A stretch of DNA of 64,000 nt from Symsagittifera roscoffensis (GCF_963678635.1 NC_087066.1:30509301-30573300), one strand, 5' to 3'; numbered from the stretch's first letter, positions 31,988 to 46,900 are shown. Notes: a model not told the origin generated them from the letters alone. Numbers and translations are program-made.

Positions 31988-34900
31988 CTTCAAACAAAAT
32001 TCCAAAAAAGCATGTAGGTCAACAGAAAATACTGTCAATTTCTGGCTTCTAAGATCTTGAGTTTTCGAAAAGTACTCTTTTATAAACCTGAACAGTATTT
32101 ACTCATTTTCAAATAACCAAGAAATGCATTCAGTTCATAACTGAGGGCGTAACGGCGCTTGAGCCGAGCAACTCGTATTCATTCTTTCCCCAAGTAGATA
32201 AAATATTTTGAAAAGACCATTTTTACTGTACACAATACCCATTTTAGCTTTAAAGTCTCATCAATGAAAATTGTGGTTTTTCAGAAATTTTTCTTTCTGA
32301 ACTCAGTTTACCTAACGAATCTCTATTTAAAATACTTTATTCAGTCCAACCAGTAGTTTTTTGCATGCTAAAATCAACGATATCGACCCAAAATTGCCAA
32401 TTTTTGGGGTAAAATAGAGTCCCGAGTTTTGCAAAATCAAAATTGCCATGAAAATTCTGGAATAGTTCTATCTCTTTTTGTCTGAAGTCAACCTTATTCG
32501 AGAAAACGCGGTCAAAGTATCAGGTCTCAGTGGCTTTGTCGACATAACTTTGATTATTACTGTGATCTCGTAAAGTTAAAGCTTTAACCAGGTTGACCAG
32601 CTCTCTTTTGAATCCTCTGAAAGATTTCTTAAATATTTTTGCAAAAACGCGGATGGATTTTCGTTCATATTATATATAAGACCTGAACTCACTGCGACTA
32701 ATAAAAACAGATTGTTATTACTTTTTGAATTATTTACAGTTGTTTTGCTGAATGTAGATTCAATTCAGTTCTTTTTGGGCTGACTCCCTTTTGTAGAGGA
32801 GCAAGTGCTATGCATTTTCAGTTTTCTCCCAATAAAAGCATGTAGGTTCTATTCGGATTAATAAATCATTAATAATCAAAGTCCAAACTTAATGAGAAAG
32901 CAAAGCATAATATGGTAAGCTGTAAGGTTGGTTTGAGTAAGAGAAAACATTTCTTTCCTCTCAGTAAGCTATTTACACAACTGAGAGTATTGCTAAAATT
33001 GTAGTTGATTGATTATCTTATTATTATCAAAGCTAAAAAGCACAAATCACTCCATGAGTCGATTGTCTAATGGCGCCATATCTTCACTCCTGTGATATCT
33101 CTGAAACAAAAGAAAACGTTCACTTCAAGTTCATTTTCACTTGACTCAAAATGATAACTCTTAGACTGTCTTTCTAATAAATCAGTGCGGATGATTACTT
33201 TTTACAACCGTAATTTTTCAAACACGTTCTGATCTCTGGTCTGCAAACTACTGAACTGCACTTGATCTTTGCTCCTTTATACAATTTGACAGATACGAAC
33301 TCATTTGACGCGTCGTTTCAACAGGGATCAGAATTAGTCGACTTGGTCACAAATCACGAGAAAAAGTGTCATTCAGAGGTTTATTAGTACGGCCCTTTTA
33401 AATTAATATTGGAGTACCAATGAATAAATAGGTTGATAAGGTCGCTTAAATGAAACATAAAATTGATTGGCCAAAATTCATCATGCAAACGATCAGCATT
33501 AAGTTGACAGTTCTAAATGTTACCAATCAAAATTGTGTCGAAAAACACTTACCATTTATGAAGAGTCTAGCAGATGTGACCACTTGGCCGAGTGCGTTGG
33601 TGGCATAACAGCTGTAGGTTCCCTCGTCCTCCACCATAGTGTCCGGGATACTCAGCTGGGCCTGTCTGCCATCGAAGGTCATGTGCAGTCCCTCGGAGTC
33701 CTCCTTGATCAGGAGTCCGTTGAACTCCCAGTGCACTGTCACTCCTGGGTTGCCCTCGAACACGGCCGTGAACAAGGCGGGAGCTCCTTCTGTTAGCTCC
33801 AGGTCGGAACAAGCAACAACTACCTGCAAAAACGAATAGATTGGTTAAAAAAATTAAACCACAGGAGATATATGAGTCAATATTGGGTTTGCAGTCACTT
33901 GTCAATAAATAGGCAATATCTTCATGTTAGTTTTTCTCCAAAAACTTCCCCAAAAATCTCATTTAATTTTAAAATTAAAATTTCAGAGAGAATACATTTT
34001 AATATTGCAGCTGAAAACAAAGCATCTGACTACTTGGCTAATGACTTTTAGATGGGTTCTGTGAATCGAATAGTCCAAAATGTTATGAGCTGCAATAGAG
34101 ATCTGACCTCAGGTGGAGAGCGCGTCATCAAGAACCCGTTTAAGTCTGGACAATCCCTGGGTTGAACCCTCAACTGGCAGGCTGTACTTCTAGATTGACC
34201 GGCGGGGCTATTTAAAATGCATGCATAGCTTCCCGCATCGGTGTCCAGCACGGGACTTATCCTCAGCAACACTTCGCCCCCGCCCCCCTCCTGAAGGGAA
34301 GACGCGGACGCCTCAGTAGAACTCATTTGCACTCTCCCCCCTTGAGACAGTTGCACGTTGTTGTGCATCCAGCACACCTCCGGGAACGGATTGCCCTGGA
34401 TCTTCAGTTCGAACAGAGCAGTCGAACCGGCCACCACGTCTTTGTCCTTGATCTGGTTTAAGAACGACGGCTTTTGGAAGTCTACACAAGATAAAATAAA
34501 TTGAAATTGGTTGGAATCGAAGATAGAAATTATCAACTCATCATTTGTTGGTTTCTTTTTTTTTAGCTGAAACATGCTTTTTATCGAATTCATTATTAGT
34601 AGAAGCTTATCAAATCTCTTCATTTTGTAATCAGGATATTTAATATTGTTATTAAAATCAGGGCCAAAATTCAGGGGACATAAACTGCGATTAGTGTGAG
34701 CTTTGTTTAGTTTGAGATTAATCTTTGATTTTCTATAAAGACGTTCTCTAGTTTCCAAAACTCTATCGGCAATTAAATCACTGAATGAACAAAGAATGGC
34801 GTTAAATCAGGTTTAAGTATATTATCAATTCCCTTTCACTTGTTTTGGGGTCTTCGCACTTACCGCCTATTCTACCACCTCTGTAAAAAAAATCTATTTA

Positions 34901-37900
34901 AAACAAAAATTACAAAGAACTGTCGCAATCAATCCATTCATTATTGTTCCGACTTTCGAAGAAAATGAACAGTCTATATGCTTGGGGTGGTTGTTTTTAT
35001 TCAGATCAATTTCTGAAGAAAAGTTGTTGAGTGGGTATCCAAATTGGAATCTACGCGTTTCCAAGAAACGATGTTGCGTACTGCCCTTAATCGCTTTGAA
35101 CCTACGCAAGCAGCTCGTTTAATTTTTTGAAGACTGTACCTATGATGCTGAAAGTCTAACATGAATTATTACCCAGCAAAAAAGCTATTCCGACTTTAAA
35201 TCAAGCCAGCTAAATGGTCAATTTATGTCGATGAAAAAGTTTTGCATCCGGTAGCGTTTTATATGCCAGTATTATTTCAGATCAAGCTTCTTACCTCAGG
35301 TCATTTTGTAAATACTTGAACTACTATTAGAAATATTTCGCGCCTTAGTTATTCCGAATTAGCAATTTTTTTACCCCTCTAACTTTGTGCAAAAAAAGAT
35401 CAGATGATATATAAAACTTTCGTCAAAATAGCTAAATAAAAATCGAAATTTCCTGGAAAGGAAAAAATCACTCCCTCAGAACAACAAATATAATAGTGTG
35501 ATGAGCATGTTGCCCTAAGCTTTGGGATCACATTGATCAATGCGAAGAAAAGACAATTAATCACCATTTTTAAAAGATCTTTGCATCGCCTTTTTCTTTT
35601 AACGAAGAGCGGGGTATTGACCCATATACATATCTCCTCCTCCAGGATTTTTTATAGCTTGAAAAACATTTGCATCCAACTTTCCTAGCCACAAACGTGG
35701 TAAGAGTAAAAACTTATGAAGGATTGTTTTCGAGAGACGAGAGAATTGAAATTTACCTGTCTTTTGATCCTGAAGTTCCATCTGTACCTGTGAATACAAA
35801 CACACATTTTAGATAAACTGTAAATTAGTTCACTTTTTTCCTCGATTTTCTGTTGTTTTGTGATGAGAAGATCTAGACAAAAACTTAGGAGGCTAGTTAC
35901 TTTGGCATAATCGACTCCAAATGACTCCAATTATTTAGAAAAAAAATCGATTTTTTGCAGATTATGTTGTTTTGAGTTTTTGAAAAACTTTTCATTAGCG
36001 AGGAAGCGCTAAATGAAGCTGTATAAACTAGTTTTTTGGATTACAACTAAAGTTTTCACGGATTTAGTAAAAACTTTGAGTCTGATGATTATTTTTAATG
36101 CCTGACTTTGCTTGGGAAAAAGCTAAAACAAACAGTTACACTAAGTTCTTCCTCATTTTCAGTGCTCGGAACGAAAAGCAAAAAAAACAAGGATTGCCGA
36201 TTGCTGTGCAAGAAGCACAGAATGTTCTGAACATATTTTTGAAAAAATAATAAATTTTTTTTTTTCAATTGAATGTCGTTTTTTTTGTGCGTAGTTTGAT
36301 AAAAAAGATTGAACGTAAGCCTAAAACTTAAGTATATTCGACACTCGTTATAAATTTGACAAAATGGACAACAAAAAATTGTAAAACAAGAGTTTGTAAT
36401 TATTTGTGGTACTTGATTTTGCGGGGAAAACAAAAAAAAAATTGAAAGAAAAAAACTTAAAAAAAACGAAGACAAAGTTCAGGGGCGGATCTAGGATTTT
36501 CTCGAGGGGGGGGGGGGGCGGCTTTTCAAAAAATTTTCGAAAATTTTGTCGACCTTTTTTTTTTTTAGATCGACCGAATTGATTTTTCGAGCTCCTCCGT
36601 AAGCCTGCTTAGTCCCTATTTTGGCTAAATTTTGTGCGCCGCAGGCAAAATTTTGAAAAAAGGTCCAAAAAAGGCATTTTTAGGTACTTTTTGGAAAATT
36701 TTGACCAAAAAATTGCATTTTTTTGGCGCGCGCTCCCCCCTTAAATTTAGTATATATTGGCGCCGAAGGCGCCTTTAGAAAAATTTTAGGGTTGGTCGGC
36801 CAAAACTGAATTTCTTAAAAGTACCAAAGGGGGGACCCTTTGGGTCGGCAGGGGGTCGAATCCCTGAGGGGGAGGCAAACAACCCCCCCCCTAAATCCGC
36901 CCCTGACAAAGTTCCTTCTCATTTTTATTGGTCTGAACAATTAAATATTTTATAAACTTTAAATAGTTCAGTCATTATACACTTGATTGAGGCATACTCA
37001 CTTGCGAGTGTGACCTTGACCGTGGCGACTGCCATCCTCTCGCCGTAGCTGTTCTGTGCATGGCAGATGTACTCTCCCTCATCCTGCATGCCACAGTGGG
37101 TGATGACCAGGCCATAATAATTCCCATTGTAGATGATCCTGTGTTTCAGTCCCTGGCGCAACTCCTGATGTCTGTGGTGCCTGGAAATCACATGTTAATT
37201 CATCAAAAAACCAAAAAACCAACCTATTTCTCTTAAGTCTGAGATAGCTAATACACTCTGATTAGTTTGTTACGACCAAATTCTGACAAAATTCAGGAGG
37301 ATAACAATGTGCATTTTTTCAAACAACTTTTTAAATTAACAGGTTGTCTAATAACTACGAGTTAGGATACTTCAATTAATTTTTCATCAGAAGAAGCTGT
37401 ATGACTTGCGAAATCGAATTCTACTTTATCCATATCTATCTATGGCTCCAGTTACACTTATGCTGGATATGATAGCCCTGTTTGTACAATTAAATTTCAG
37501 AAAATAGCCAAAAAAGACAGATGGCCTTGAAGCGGCTTATATTTCAAAAATACTTTATAATTGACTTTTTTGATAAAAATTAACCCAATTTGAGAAAATT
37601 GGATCAATCGGTGAATTTTTTTCCCGAGGGAAATCTATTAGAAGTAAATGACATTCGAAACAAAGTCAATCACGCTTTTTTGAGACATTTCCATTATTTC
37701 GTAATCGGAGAGCGTAATTTGCCTTCCTTTTGGTAAATGAGTTTGAATTGAGCTTATAAAAAATATTCATAATAAAATGCTTTCGAGCAATTACATTAGA
37801 AGTAGTTATATAAATTTAAACACCACGCCAACAATTTTGCTGCCCGGGAGAGCACCATAGGAACTACCGTGTCACAAAGCGGAAATTTATTTTTGATCCT

Positions 37901-40900
37901 ATTGAAGAGAAAAACTCAATGTTTAAATTTACAAATTTGACTACTTAGAGTTCATTGCAAGTGGATATCGCCTGAAAACGAGGAAAAAAACTTATACTAG
38001 AAAAAAAACACAAGAAAAATCTAGGGTCTTATTTAACTTTACAAAAAAAATTTCTTAGCACTTCTTATCTAGAAGATACAGTCTAAAAATCTATAAGTGA
38101 ATGTACTCTTTTGCTGCGCGGACAATTATTCTCGAGATAATTTGAATGATAAATTATGATGTTTTAACAATTTTCTTAGTCTAGCAAGAATCTACTCATT
38201 TGACTTTTTTGTAAACCAGTTGGTAATCTTCTTGCTGAACTAGGGAAGCGAATAACGGTGAAAGTTTATTGACTTCCTTTTCCTTAACACGCGTTTTCAA
38301 AGTTTGGACAGGGCTTTCACATCTGAGAACTTTGAATTCTGTTTTCACAAATTCATACAAAAAAAGCTCTTTAGCAAAAAACTTATTCTTCAATCTTTGA
38401 TTTTCGATCGATTGGTATTTGCGTGCTCTTACAAAAACTGCAATTCTTTTTTGTGGGTGCGTAAGTCAACATGCCATACTCTATAATAGGTTGCACGAAA
38501 AGTTTGCAGTTTGTTAATAAGTGCTTGGTCCAGAGAAACTTTCGTACGATTAAAAAATTTCGCAAACCTTCGTGACTTTCTTGCCACGAATATCAATTTA
38601 TTCATCAAAGTGTTTTCTGAGATATCTGATCTATTTCTTTCGCTGATTTGGCTGATCATTTAAAAAAAATACATTTTGGAAATTTATTTTTTATTAGTTT
38701 TGCTAAAAATTAGGATTTTTGTTTCATCTGCGTTTAATGACAGCTTGTTTTTCTTCAATCATTCTGCTGTTTTGTTCAAAGCAGCTTGGTTCTCACCGTG
38801 CGCGGTTTTCATTTGAAAAAATTGTGATTACAGTGTCTTCTTCGTATAGTATAGGTTTTGTGTTTTCCTGGTTTGAGCTGATATCATAAATAAAGAATAT
38901 CAAAAGCAGTGCTGCAAAAATAGATCCTATAAGATCAACAAAGCGAACTTTCCTTAGGTTTGAGTTTGCATGTTTAGTGGCTCTATGTTGCTTCCTATTA
39001 CTGAAATTAAATCCTAATACTTGCTCAATTGGACCTCTTAGCTTATAGGTCTCGCATTTTATTTACCAGGTGCAAATAATTTACAGTACCGAACTCTTTT
39101 TTCGAATCTGTGGAAGTAAGTAGTGTCAGTTTTGTTAGATTTAAAGTATTGTGTCTGATAAAACCGATAAGTTACACGATTGCCGCCAGTGTTCCTCCAC
39201 ACGCCAAAAAATGAACTGATTTAGGTTGAATAGATAAAATTTATTGATGTATGATATCATGCGGTTATGATATCATGCGGTTACTACTGGTAGTAAATAA
39301 ATTTATCAAAAATTTGAGAATCTGCTTGATCAACATTTTTATCGAATGGGATAAATCAATTTGCAGCATCCTAGAAAAATGGCACTATCAAAACAATCTA
39401 TAAACAATTTAGTTAAAATTGGTGCAATAGCACATTAACATTTTTTAAAAGTTAGTTTTCGAAACTAAACATAGAGGCAAAGTTGCACTTCGCACACACC
39501 AGCAAAAAATTGACCGATAACACTACAGGGAATAACTGAACGACTAAATCTTCGAGTCTACAAAATTCCAGAAGGTTGTTCCAGAGTTGGCAATAGATCA
39601 TTAAAACGCTCTAAATTCAATTCGGAGGTCTCAACCGACAGTATAAAATTATAGCACTTAATTTCGTTCAAAACTTAATAAACTGTTTACAATCAGCTTT
39701 CGCTGATTTTTCCACTTTTGTATAGAAGTATTATTTTATTTTTCTTTTGATTAATTTTTTTTTTTAAATTTACACTATTCATTTTCTGTTCTTTCCACAG
39801 AAATGCCACTACGATTGTACACTAGCTTCAAACGGTTTTTCTTAGCGGCAGCATTTTCCAATTGATTCCTATCCACAGTTTGCGTATTCAATTTGATTTT
39901 TTTTTGGTATACCGGTAAAAAGGAGTAAATTTTTTTATAGAGATTTTTTGCAGCTCTTCCAAAAAATTTTCAATATCGTTTTCCTCAAAAACTTAAAATA
40001 ATTTTGTTATTTGATCATGAATATAATTTTTAAATTCTGTTTTGCATTTTCAAGGTTCAGCTTTTTTCTGGACGCTAGTAGGTTTCCGCATTCTTTTTGA
40101 TTTTACTACTGACCGTAAATTTGACTGCCTAGTGATCTGTTTATTTTTAAAAAAAAATTTTTTATTTCAGTCATGACTACAGTAAAAGCATTCAAAAAAT
40201 TTTGATTGATTGGTTTCTCTCGTTGAAGCGTTCGTGCTAAGCAAAATTAAAAGGATTTCCCGAAAGTATGGTTGTCAGTTCAGCAGATTTTTTTTTGTAT
40301 TTCGAACTATTTTGTTATTAAAATTAACACATACTACGTGTTTTAATTCTGGTGTCAGCATTAAAGAGTCCAGATGAATCTGCAACTTTCTATATTGGTT
40401 TTGTTAGTTGATGGGGTGGAATATGTACTAAAGTTACAACTGTAGGAAGTTTTTGTGTCTTAAGAGCAACTTTAAAAATTTGATTGTTAGAAATTGTCCG
40501 TTACCTTGCCTATAAAATTGTTATTTTGGTCTTCCCCAAAATACATACCAACCTCGCAACTCTTTTCCACTTCAGCTTTTTTTAAATCCCATTATACCCC
40601 CTCGAGAAAGAAAAATTTGCTTTTTTGGTAATTTTTGAACCAAGTCTCAGTTAAGCAGATTGCCCGTGGTAATTCCTTAAAACTGTGAAGCAAAATTTGC
40701 AGTTCATCGACATTTTTTCGACAGCGAGTGTATGTTTTGCAAAATGAATAATTCCATTATTCCCAGATTTTTCAGTTCCTAACTCCCTTGTGGATCCCAT
40801 GAGGTCTTTTTTTCATAGTTTACGTTTTTTATACCGTTTCTGTATCAATATTCTTCCAAAAGTTTTTAGATGTTTCTCTGAGTTCAAATAAAAAATAAGC

Positions 40901-43900
40901 AATAATTTGAGCATATATATTTTTATGTTTTTCAATTTTGTTAGTTCGCCTGAATTTTTTCTGTTGTCTTCGATGAGAGAAAATCTACAACTAGAGGAAA
41001 AATAGTAGATTAAAAAAGTTTCGGCCTGTTTTGAAAACAAAAATCAACAAAAATATCATGTTGAAGTTTGTTTCGATCTTATCTATTCTACAAAAGGAAG
41101 AAAGTGAAATTACAATTTTCAAAGCCTCTCGTTGTTCCCCTGTCTCGCTACAAAAGATATCTTCAATAGAAATCAAAAGTCAAACCGCAAAAGAAGCAAT
41201 AAGACACTAATTAAGTGTCTGATTGATTGACCCATGAAAGCTTCAGATGCCACTGGTCGATCAATAACTTATTAAAATTCTTCTTTGTTTTTTCATAGGT
41301 ACAGTCATGTGCCATCGGTTGAAATAACAGCAATTGCTCAAGTATTTTCGGGCTGTTTTACAGTGGGTGGTTACATTGCAAGTTGCTCAAGTATTTTCGG
41401 GCTGTTTTACAGTGGGTGGTTACATTCCAAATAAGAAACACTTAGGCCACAATGTGAGCTGAAGGCTCAATAGGAGATGCGGAGGATTCATTCAACATAG
41501 GGAATCATTCAAAAACTAGTAATGATTATTATGAACAAAAGAAAACGAAACCCCGATAAAAACGGGTTAAAGTCTAATTTATGATAAACATTATTACCAT
41601 GTAACTAGAGGCACAGACAGTCCCACAATCTTGCACTCGAATCTGGCCGCCTGGTCAGTGACCACATCCTGCTGCTTAGGCTTCCTCACGAAACGAGGAG
41701 CAGCATCTCGGAAGTCTAAACGTCCACAACAACACAATTAACTTTTTATCATCAAGTCCCTTACTTAAAATCAGGGGCCGGTCTAGGATATTCTAGGGGG
41801 GGAATTTTCTGCGCTTTTCCAAATCAAGATAAAGACCCTATTTCGATTGAATTTTTTACGCCGCAGGTGACTAACAAATCGCGTTTTTTCGGCACGCGCT
41901 CCCACCTCATAATGAGCCTTTAGAAGAATTTTAGGGTCATTCAGCCAAAAATTGATATCTCAAAATGGTACATAGGGGGGACCTTTGCGTGGACAGGGGG
42001 TCGAATCTCTGAGGGGGGGCCCACCTACCGCCCCCTAAACCCGCTGGTGCTTAAATATCAATTATAATTCAACAATCTTAAGGCACAGCCTACGTGGACA
42101 CTGCAAAATAAAATTTAATTGATTGTTTTTACAGTTTAATTGTATACCAATTTCTTATAATCATAAAAATCTTTTCAGAATCATCGAAAATAAAAAAAAA
42201 TACGAAAAAAGGCTCGCTATTACAATTATCTGCAGTAACATCTTAAAAAATATATTAATCAAATGAAGAAAGCTTGTAGCTTAGCTTACCCATGGCGCAC
42301 ACTCGTTCGTTCTCCTGGAAGGAATACCCAGCGTATCCTCTCACCTTCCTAAGAGACCCATACCACGACAGTTTGCCCATAGCCACCAGAATATCTCGGA
42401 TCTCCTGAAAACAAAAACATTTTTTTTTCCAGCTATATGAACTAATTAATGACAAAAATGGAATGTAATGATATTTAGTGCCGAAAATGTTAATATAAGT
42501 ATCGGTTCTTAATGTTACAAGCAGTCAAATTACTAGTAGAACTAATTTGCTTCGCTGGCTGATTTTAGATAACGTGTCTGTTTTTGTCTTTAGAACTTTG
42601 TGATTTTCGCCTTTAAAAAAAACACCTTTCAATAAACCAACACCTTGAAAAATCAACACCTTCATTTTGGGGTAATCATTGTTTTAGGGGCAACGCGATT
42701 TTTTGTGACCGGTAATTATTCCTGTAACCCGTGCAAATTTGCAAAATGTTTGTTCAGGATGTCTATTATGAAAAATAAAGATCAACATTATGAGGTACCA
42801 TTCGTGGGAAAATAGATGCATGTTTCAGGTGAAGATAAAACATAGTAACATAGGATTATAAAAACAGAACTAAATTTTCAATTTTGAAAGGTAAAGTACA
42901 AACTGTCTTATTGAGATGTCTGGATCAAGTTCAGGTGTGGAGAAAAAAGGTCAATTGGACACAGAACTTAAAATCATTTGAAAGTATAGTTGGCATACAA
43001 TAAAAACCTTGCAGTGCAGGCCTACAAAAGCCCATTTTGGTGTCACTTTCTATTTTATTCTGTGCCATTTATAGCTAGTTTTGTCAACAGAGGCAGAAAA
43101 TTTTGGGGAGCCCATTCGGGGACGAGATTTCCATCTCCTCCCTTCAAATCCAAAATCAATCGTTCCTGCTTGCCAACAAAACCTATTCGTATTTGTTTTA
43201 ATACTAAGCCATCAATGTGATTGAGTAACCAAATTCAAAACAATTCCGAAAATTTGACCTAAGTTTTGTAACACTGAAGTATGGCTGTACAAAAATCTGT
43301 AATGCGTTAAAATGATCCTTCCAGAAATAGGTTACCAATCTAGAAAAAAATGTTTGTGGTTACAAATTCATATAGCGAACTGCGAGTACACTGACCCTGA
43401 GAGGTCTGTTGTTCCAGAATATTCTATGTTTATTAGTAGCCAGTCTGTAGTCTTGTGGCATCCGGATCGTGCTCTGGTTCAGCCAGGGGTGGTCCAGTGC
43501 TTCGTCCACTGTGAGTCTCTGAGACACGTCTTTCTTCAGGAGGAGAGTGATGAAGTTCTTAGCGTCTTGACTGATGTGGTCGAAAGAGGGGTCATTGAAG
43601 TCCCAGTTGCACTTGGCAATGTTGTGAAGAGTCTCTTTGTCGTTGTTGCCCATGAAAGGAGACAGACCAGTCAAGCTGAACAAACTCAGAATTAATCTTA
43701 TGATTTTCAGTCTCCGAAATGACCAGGATGGGCTGAACTGCTTGTTATGCTTAACACTTTAGCGTCATTTGATGGGCGACTTCCTTGAATTTTCGTAACT
43801 TAACAGATTTTTATCATTTTTCATCATGCGGATCAATTGTATAATCTCCCCCACCCCCCCCCCCCCCGGTTTTTCAGAAATTAACAAAGGGCAAAATAAA

Positions 43901-46900
43901 TTGATCTAACCGATCAAAAAATGTAATCGATACAAAATTATTATTAATTTTTTAGGTTTTTAACAGTCTAAAATAGCTGTTCCATATAAAAATTTTCTAG
44001 AGTCGTATATTTTCTCGAGTCGTATATTTTCTGCGCGCTTGTTTCATGCGTAAATTAAATTTCAGAACAACTAATACATGCTTGGGGAGTACATTCTACG
44101 GTAGGTCTTTTAGGGTGGGGAGAGATTGTACGGTTGATCCCATCATGCATGTCACTGATTGCAGATATTTATTTTACCGCTCGAAACAATATAAATCTGC
44201 AGACTCTGTCAAATCGCTCATCTGATCAATTACGTCACCATACGTTTTTATTACGCCACAATTACGATCCACTGTTGTCTGAATTTCTACTCACAGTGTG
44301 TAAGTGAGCACTCCCACAGACCACATGTCCGAGTGGAAGCCAACAGGTTCACCCAACACCACCTCCGGACTCACGAACTCAGGGGTCCCGAACATGACTT
44401 TGACCTTGTCATTCGGGTCCAGCCGAGTGGCGAGGCCGAAGTCAATCAACTTGACGTCAGTGGCCTCCGGAATCACGAACATCATGTTCTCGGGCTAAAA
44501 CAAAAGTAGGGTCAAAGTTAATATTCCAATCAACCGAATAATCAATAATTAGAAACACAAATAGATTAGAAAAACGTCGTCAAACATCTTTGATTCTTGA
44601 TAAGCTTCCAAACTAGTGATTTAAAAATTTATGCTGTTGCTTTTCTTTTTTTTTCATAAAGAGTTTTTTTTCATAAAGAGCTGAACAACTAGTGTTTTTG
44701 TATTTCCGTCACTTTGAACTTATTTTCCAAACGAAACAGTTAGAGTATGTTTACCTTGATGTCAAGATGAATGATGGACTTGTTGTGCATGAACTTGAGT
44801 CCCTGACAGACCTGCTGGATGTATCCGATCACCTCTTTCTCTGTCAACTCGTAGCTGTCGTCTATGATCTTCTCAAACACCTCACCGCCAGACAAACTGA
44901 ACAAAAAAATCAATATGAGAATCATAAACAGTCTCTACAATAAATACAAAGACAAATAGTAGTCTAAGGATGCGTAAAAGAACCCTACACGTGGCAGTAA
45001 TCACCCGGCGTTACTTCTTAAAACTTGCTCAGCAAAAAAAATGAATTGAATAATTTATTTGAAGTCTATTGTTCCGGAAAAAGTAAGACCATAAATACCA
45101 TGAAACCAGAATTACTGCTGGATTTAAATTATAATTTCTCTATCGTGAAAGCTATAGTGGTGGTATCGTAGGTTCAAAGACTTACATAGGTACCCGCGGA
45201 ATTCAGATTTCCATAAATTGGTTGAAAAGAAAGGAAAGTTAGTATACTGTTCTCTGCCTTAAGGTGTTCTACTAGATTTGCAATGGTGGAAGGGGGTGAA
45301 CTACCGAAGAAGACTTACAACTCCATGACCATGATGATCTCAGTATCTGTCTGGAATGCGTCCTGCAACTGCAGCAACTTCGCATGTGTGCACTCCTTCA
45401 TGATCTCAATCTCCTTCATCACACTCATCTCTTCCTCGCTGTTGCCAACTTCCACAAACTTAGCTGCAAAGTGGCGTCTTGAAGACTTCTCCACACACCT
45501 GTGCACGACACCGAAAGCACCTCGCCCAATTTCCTCCTTCAGTTCGTAGAGGTCTCCGAAGCGACGCTGTTTCAACATGAGGCTGCTCTTCGGGATGTAT
45601 TTTCGGTTGAGAGAGTCTACAACATGTGCAAAAAATCAATTATACCCCGTCTCCCTAACATGGACACTAATCTACTTCATTTAGTTTTGTTTCTTTTATT
45701 TCCCGGATAATTTGTTTTTGCATTATTCTTAACCCAGTAAAATTTTGATTTGGATTACGTAAGTAGCATAACCTAAACGGTCCAAATTCCACGTACGCCT
45801 CATAGGCCGGAAAACAAACCATTGTATTTCCACACAAACAAAATTCACATACCAACTTTCAATCCAACTTTTAGGGATCACTTCACCTAATCAAGTCAAC
45901 AAATTATTGATCTGAAATCACTCGTTGCTGTCAAAACACACAATTACAACTCCCAGCTGCTTTATTGGTATCCTCAATTCCAATCTATTTTCCTGGTGCC
46001 AAAAATTCAAATACAGACATGATAAATCTTCAAACAAAGACATGATTCTTGATACATACCATCGAGCAGTTTCTGCCTCCTCTTTTTAGCCTCCGTCATC
46101 TCCAGCTCTCTGTCTCTGTCTACCTCTTTGTGAGTAGTGACAGAGTGGGACAGTTCGCAGGGGTCACTCGCTCCAAACACATTCTCAGCCGACACTCGGA
46201 ACCTAACAGGGAAGAAGATAATCAGCTATAGATGGGCTGACAAGAACAGCGCGTAATAACGATAATTTGCAGCATATCTAACCTTAACTACAAAAAAGGT
46301 ATTCATTAATTCGTTTTCAGATGTCAAACGCAATAAACCAAAATTCACTGCGAAAGGCGTGATCCTAGTTTTTTCAAGAAAACCTCAATGTTCTGACGAA
46401 AGTTATTTGCAAAGTGATTTACCTGTATTGCATATTGGGACTGAGATAGCCGATAGAAGCCGCACACACATGCGAGTTGGCCACTCGGATCCAGTTGGAC
46501 ATGCTCTCCTCTCGCTTCTCGACAATGTAAGAGGAGATGGGACTGCCTCCGTCGTCTCGAGGCATAGTCCAAGTGAGGTCCACAGACTGGGCAGCTATGT
46601 TGGCTACTTTAAGGTCCGTCACTGGTTCGGGTCGATCTGCAAACAGAAAAATATACCATCAATTATGGCCACTTTGGGGGAAAAATTAGACTTAAAATAA
46701 TACAATACGCTGATTTGTGCCAAACAAACGAATTATTCATTTCGTAGATCAATCATACGAAATAAAAAAAAATGAGATGTGTTATGAATCAGAATTTTAC
46801 ACCGATCGAATCACAACTCTCGGCAAAATAACTCGCAAATCGCAAGTAAGGATGTTTCGGCAGTCTCGGAAACCTACCACTGACTTCAATAGTGAACTGC

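Noticed and set aside
35757-35787. 31-bp micro-exon candidate between post-kinase Ig 1 and Ig 2 (flanked by AG and GT on the minus strand)
   Set aside because: Including it breaks the reading frame into the Ig at 34,481, whereas skipping it joins in frame (phase 1 to phase 1).
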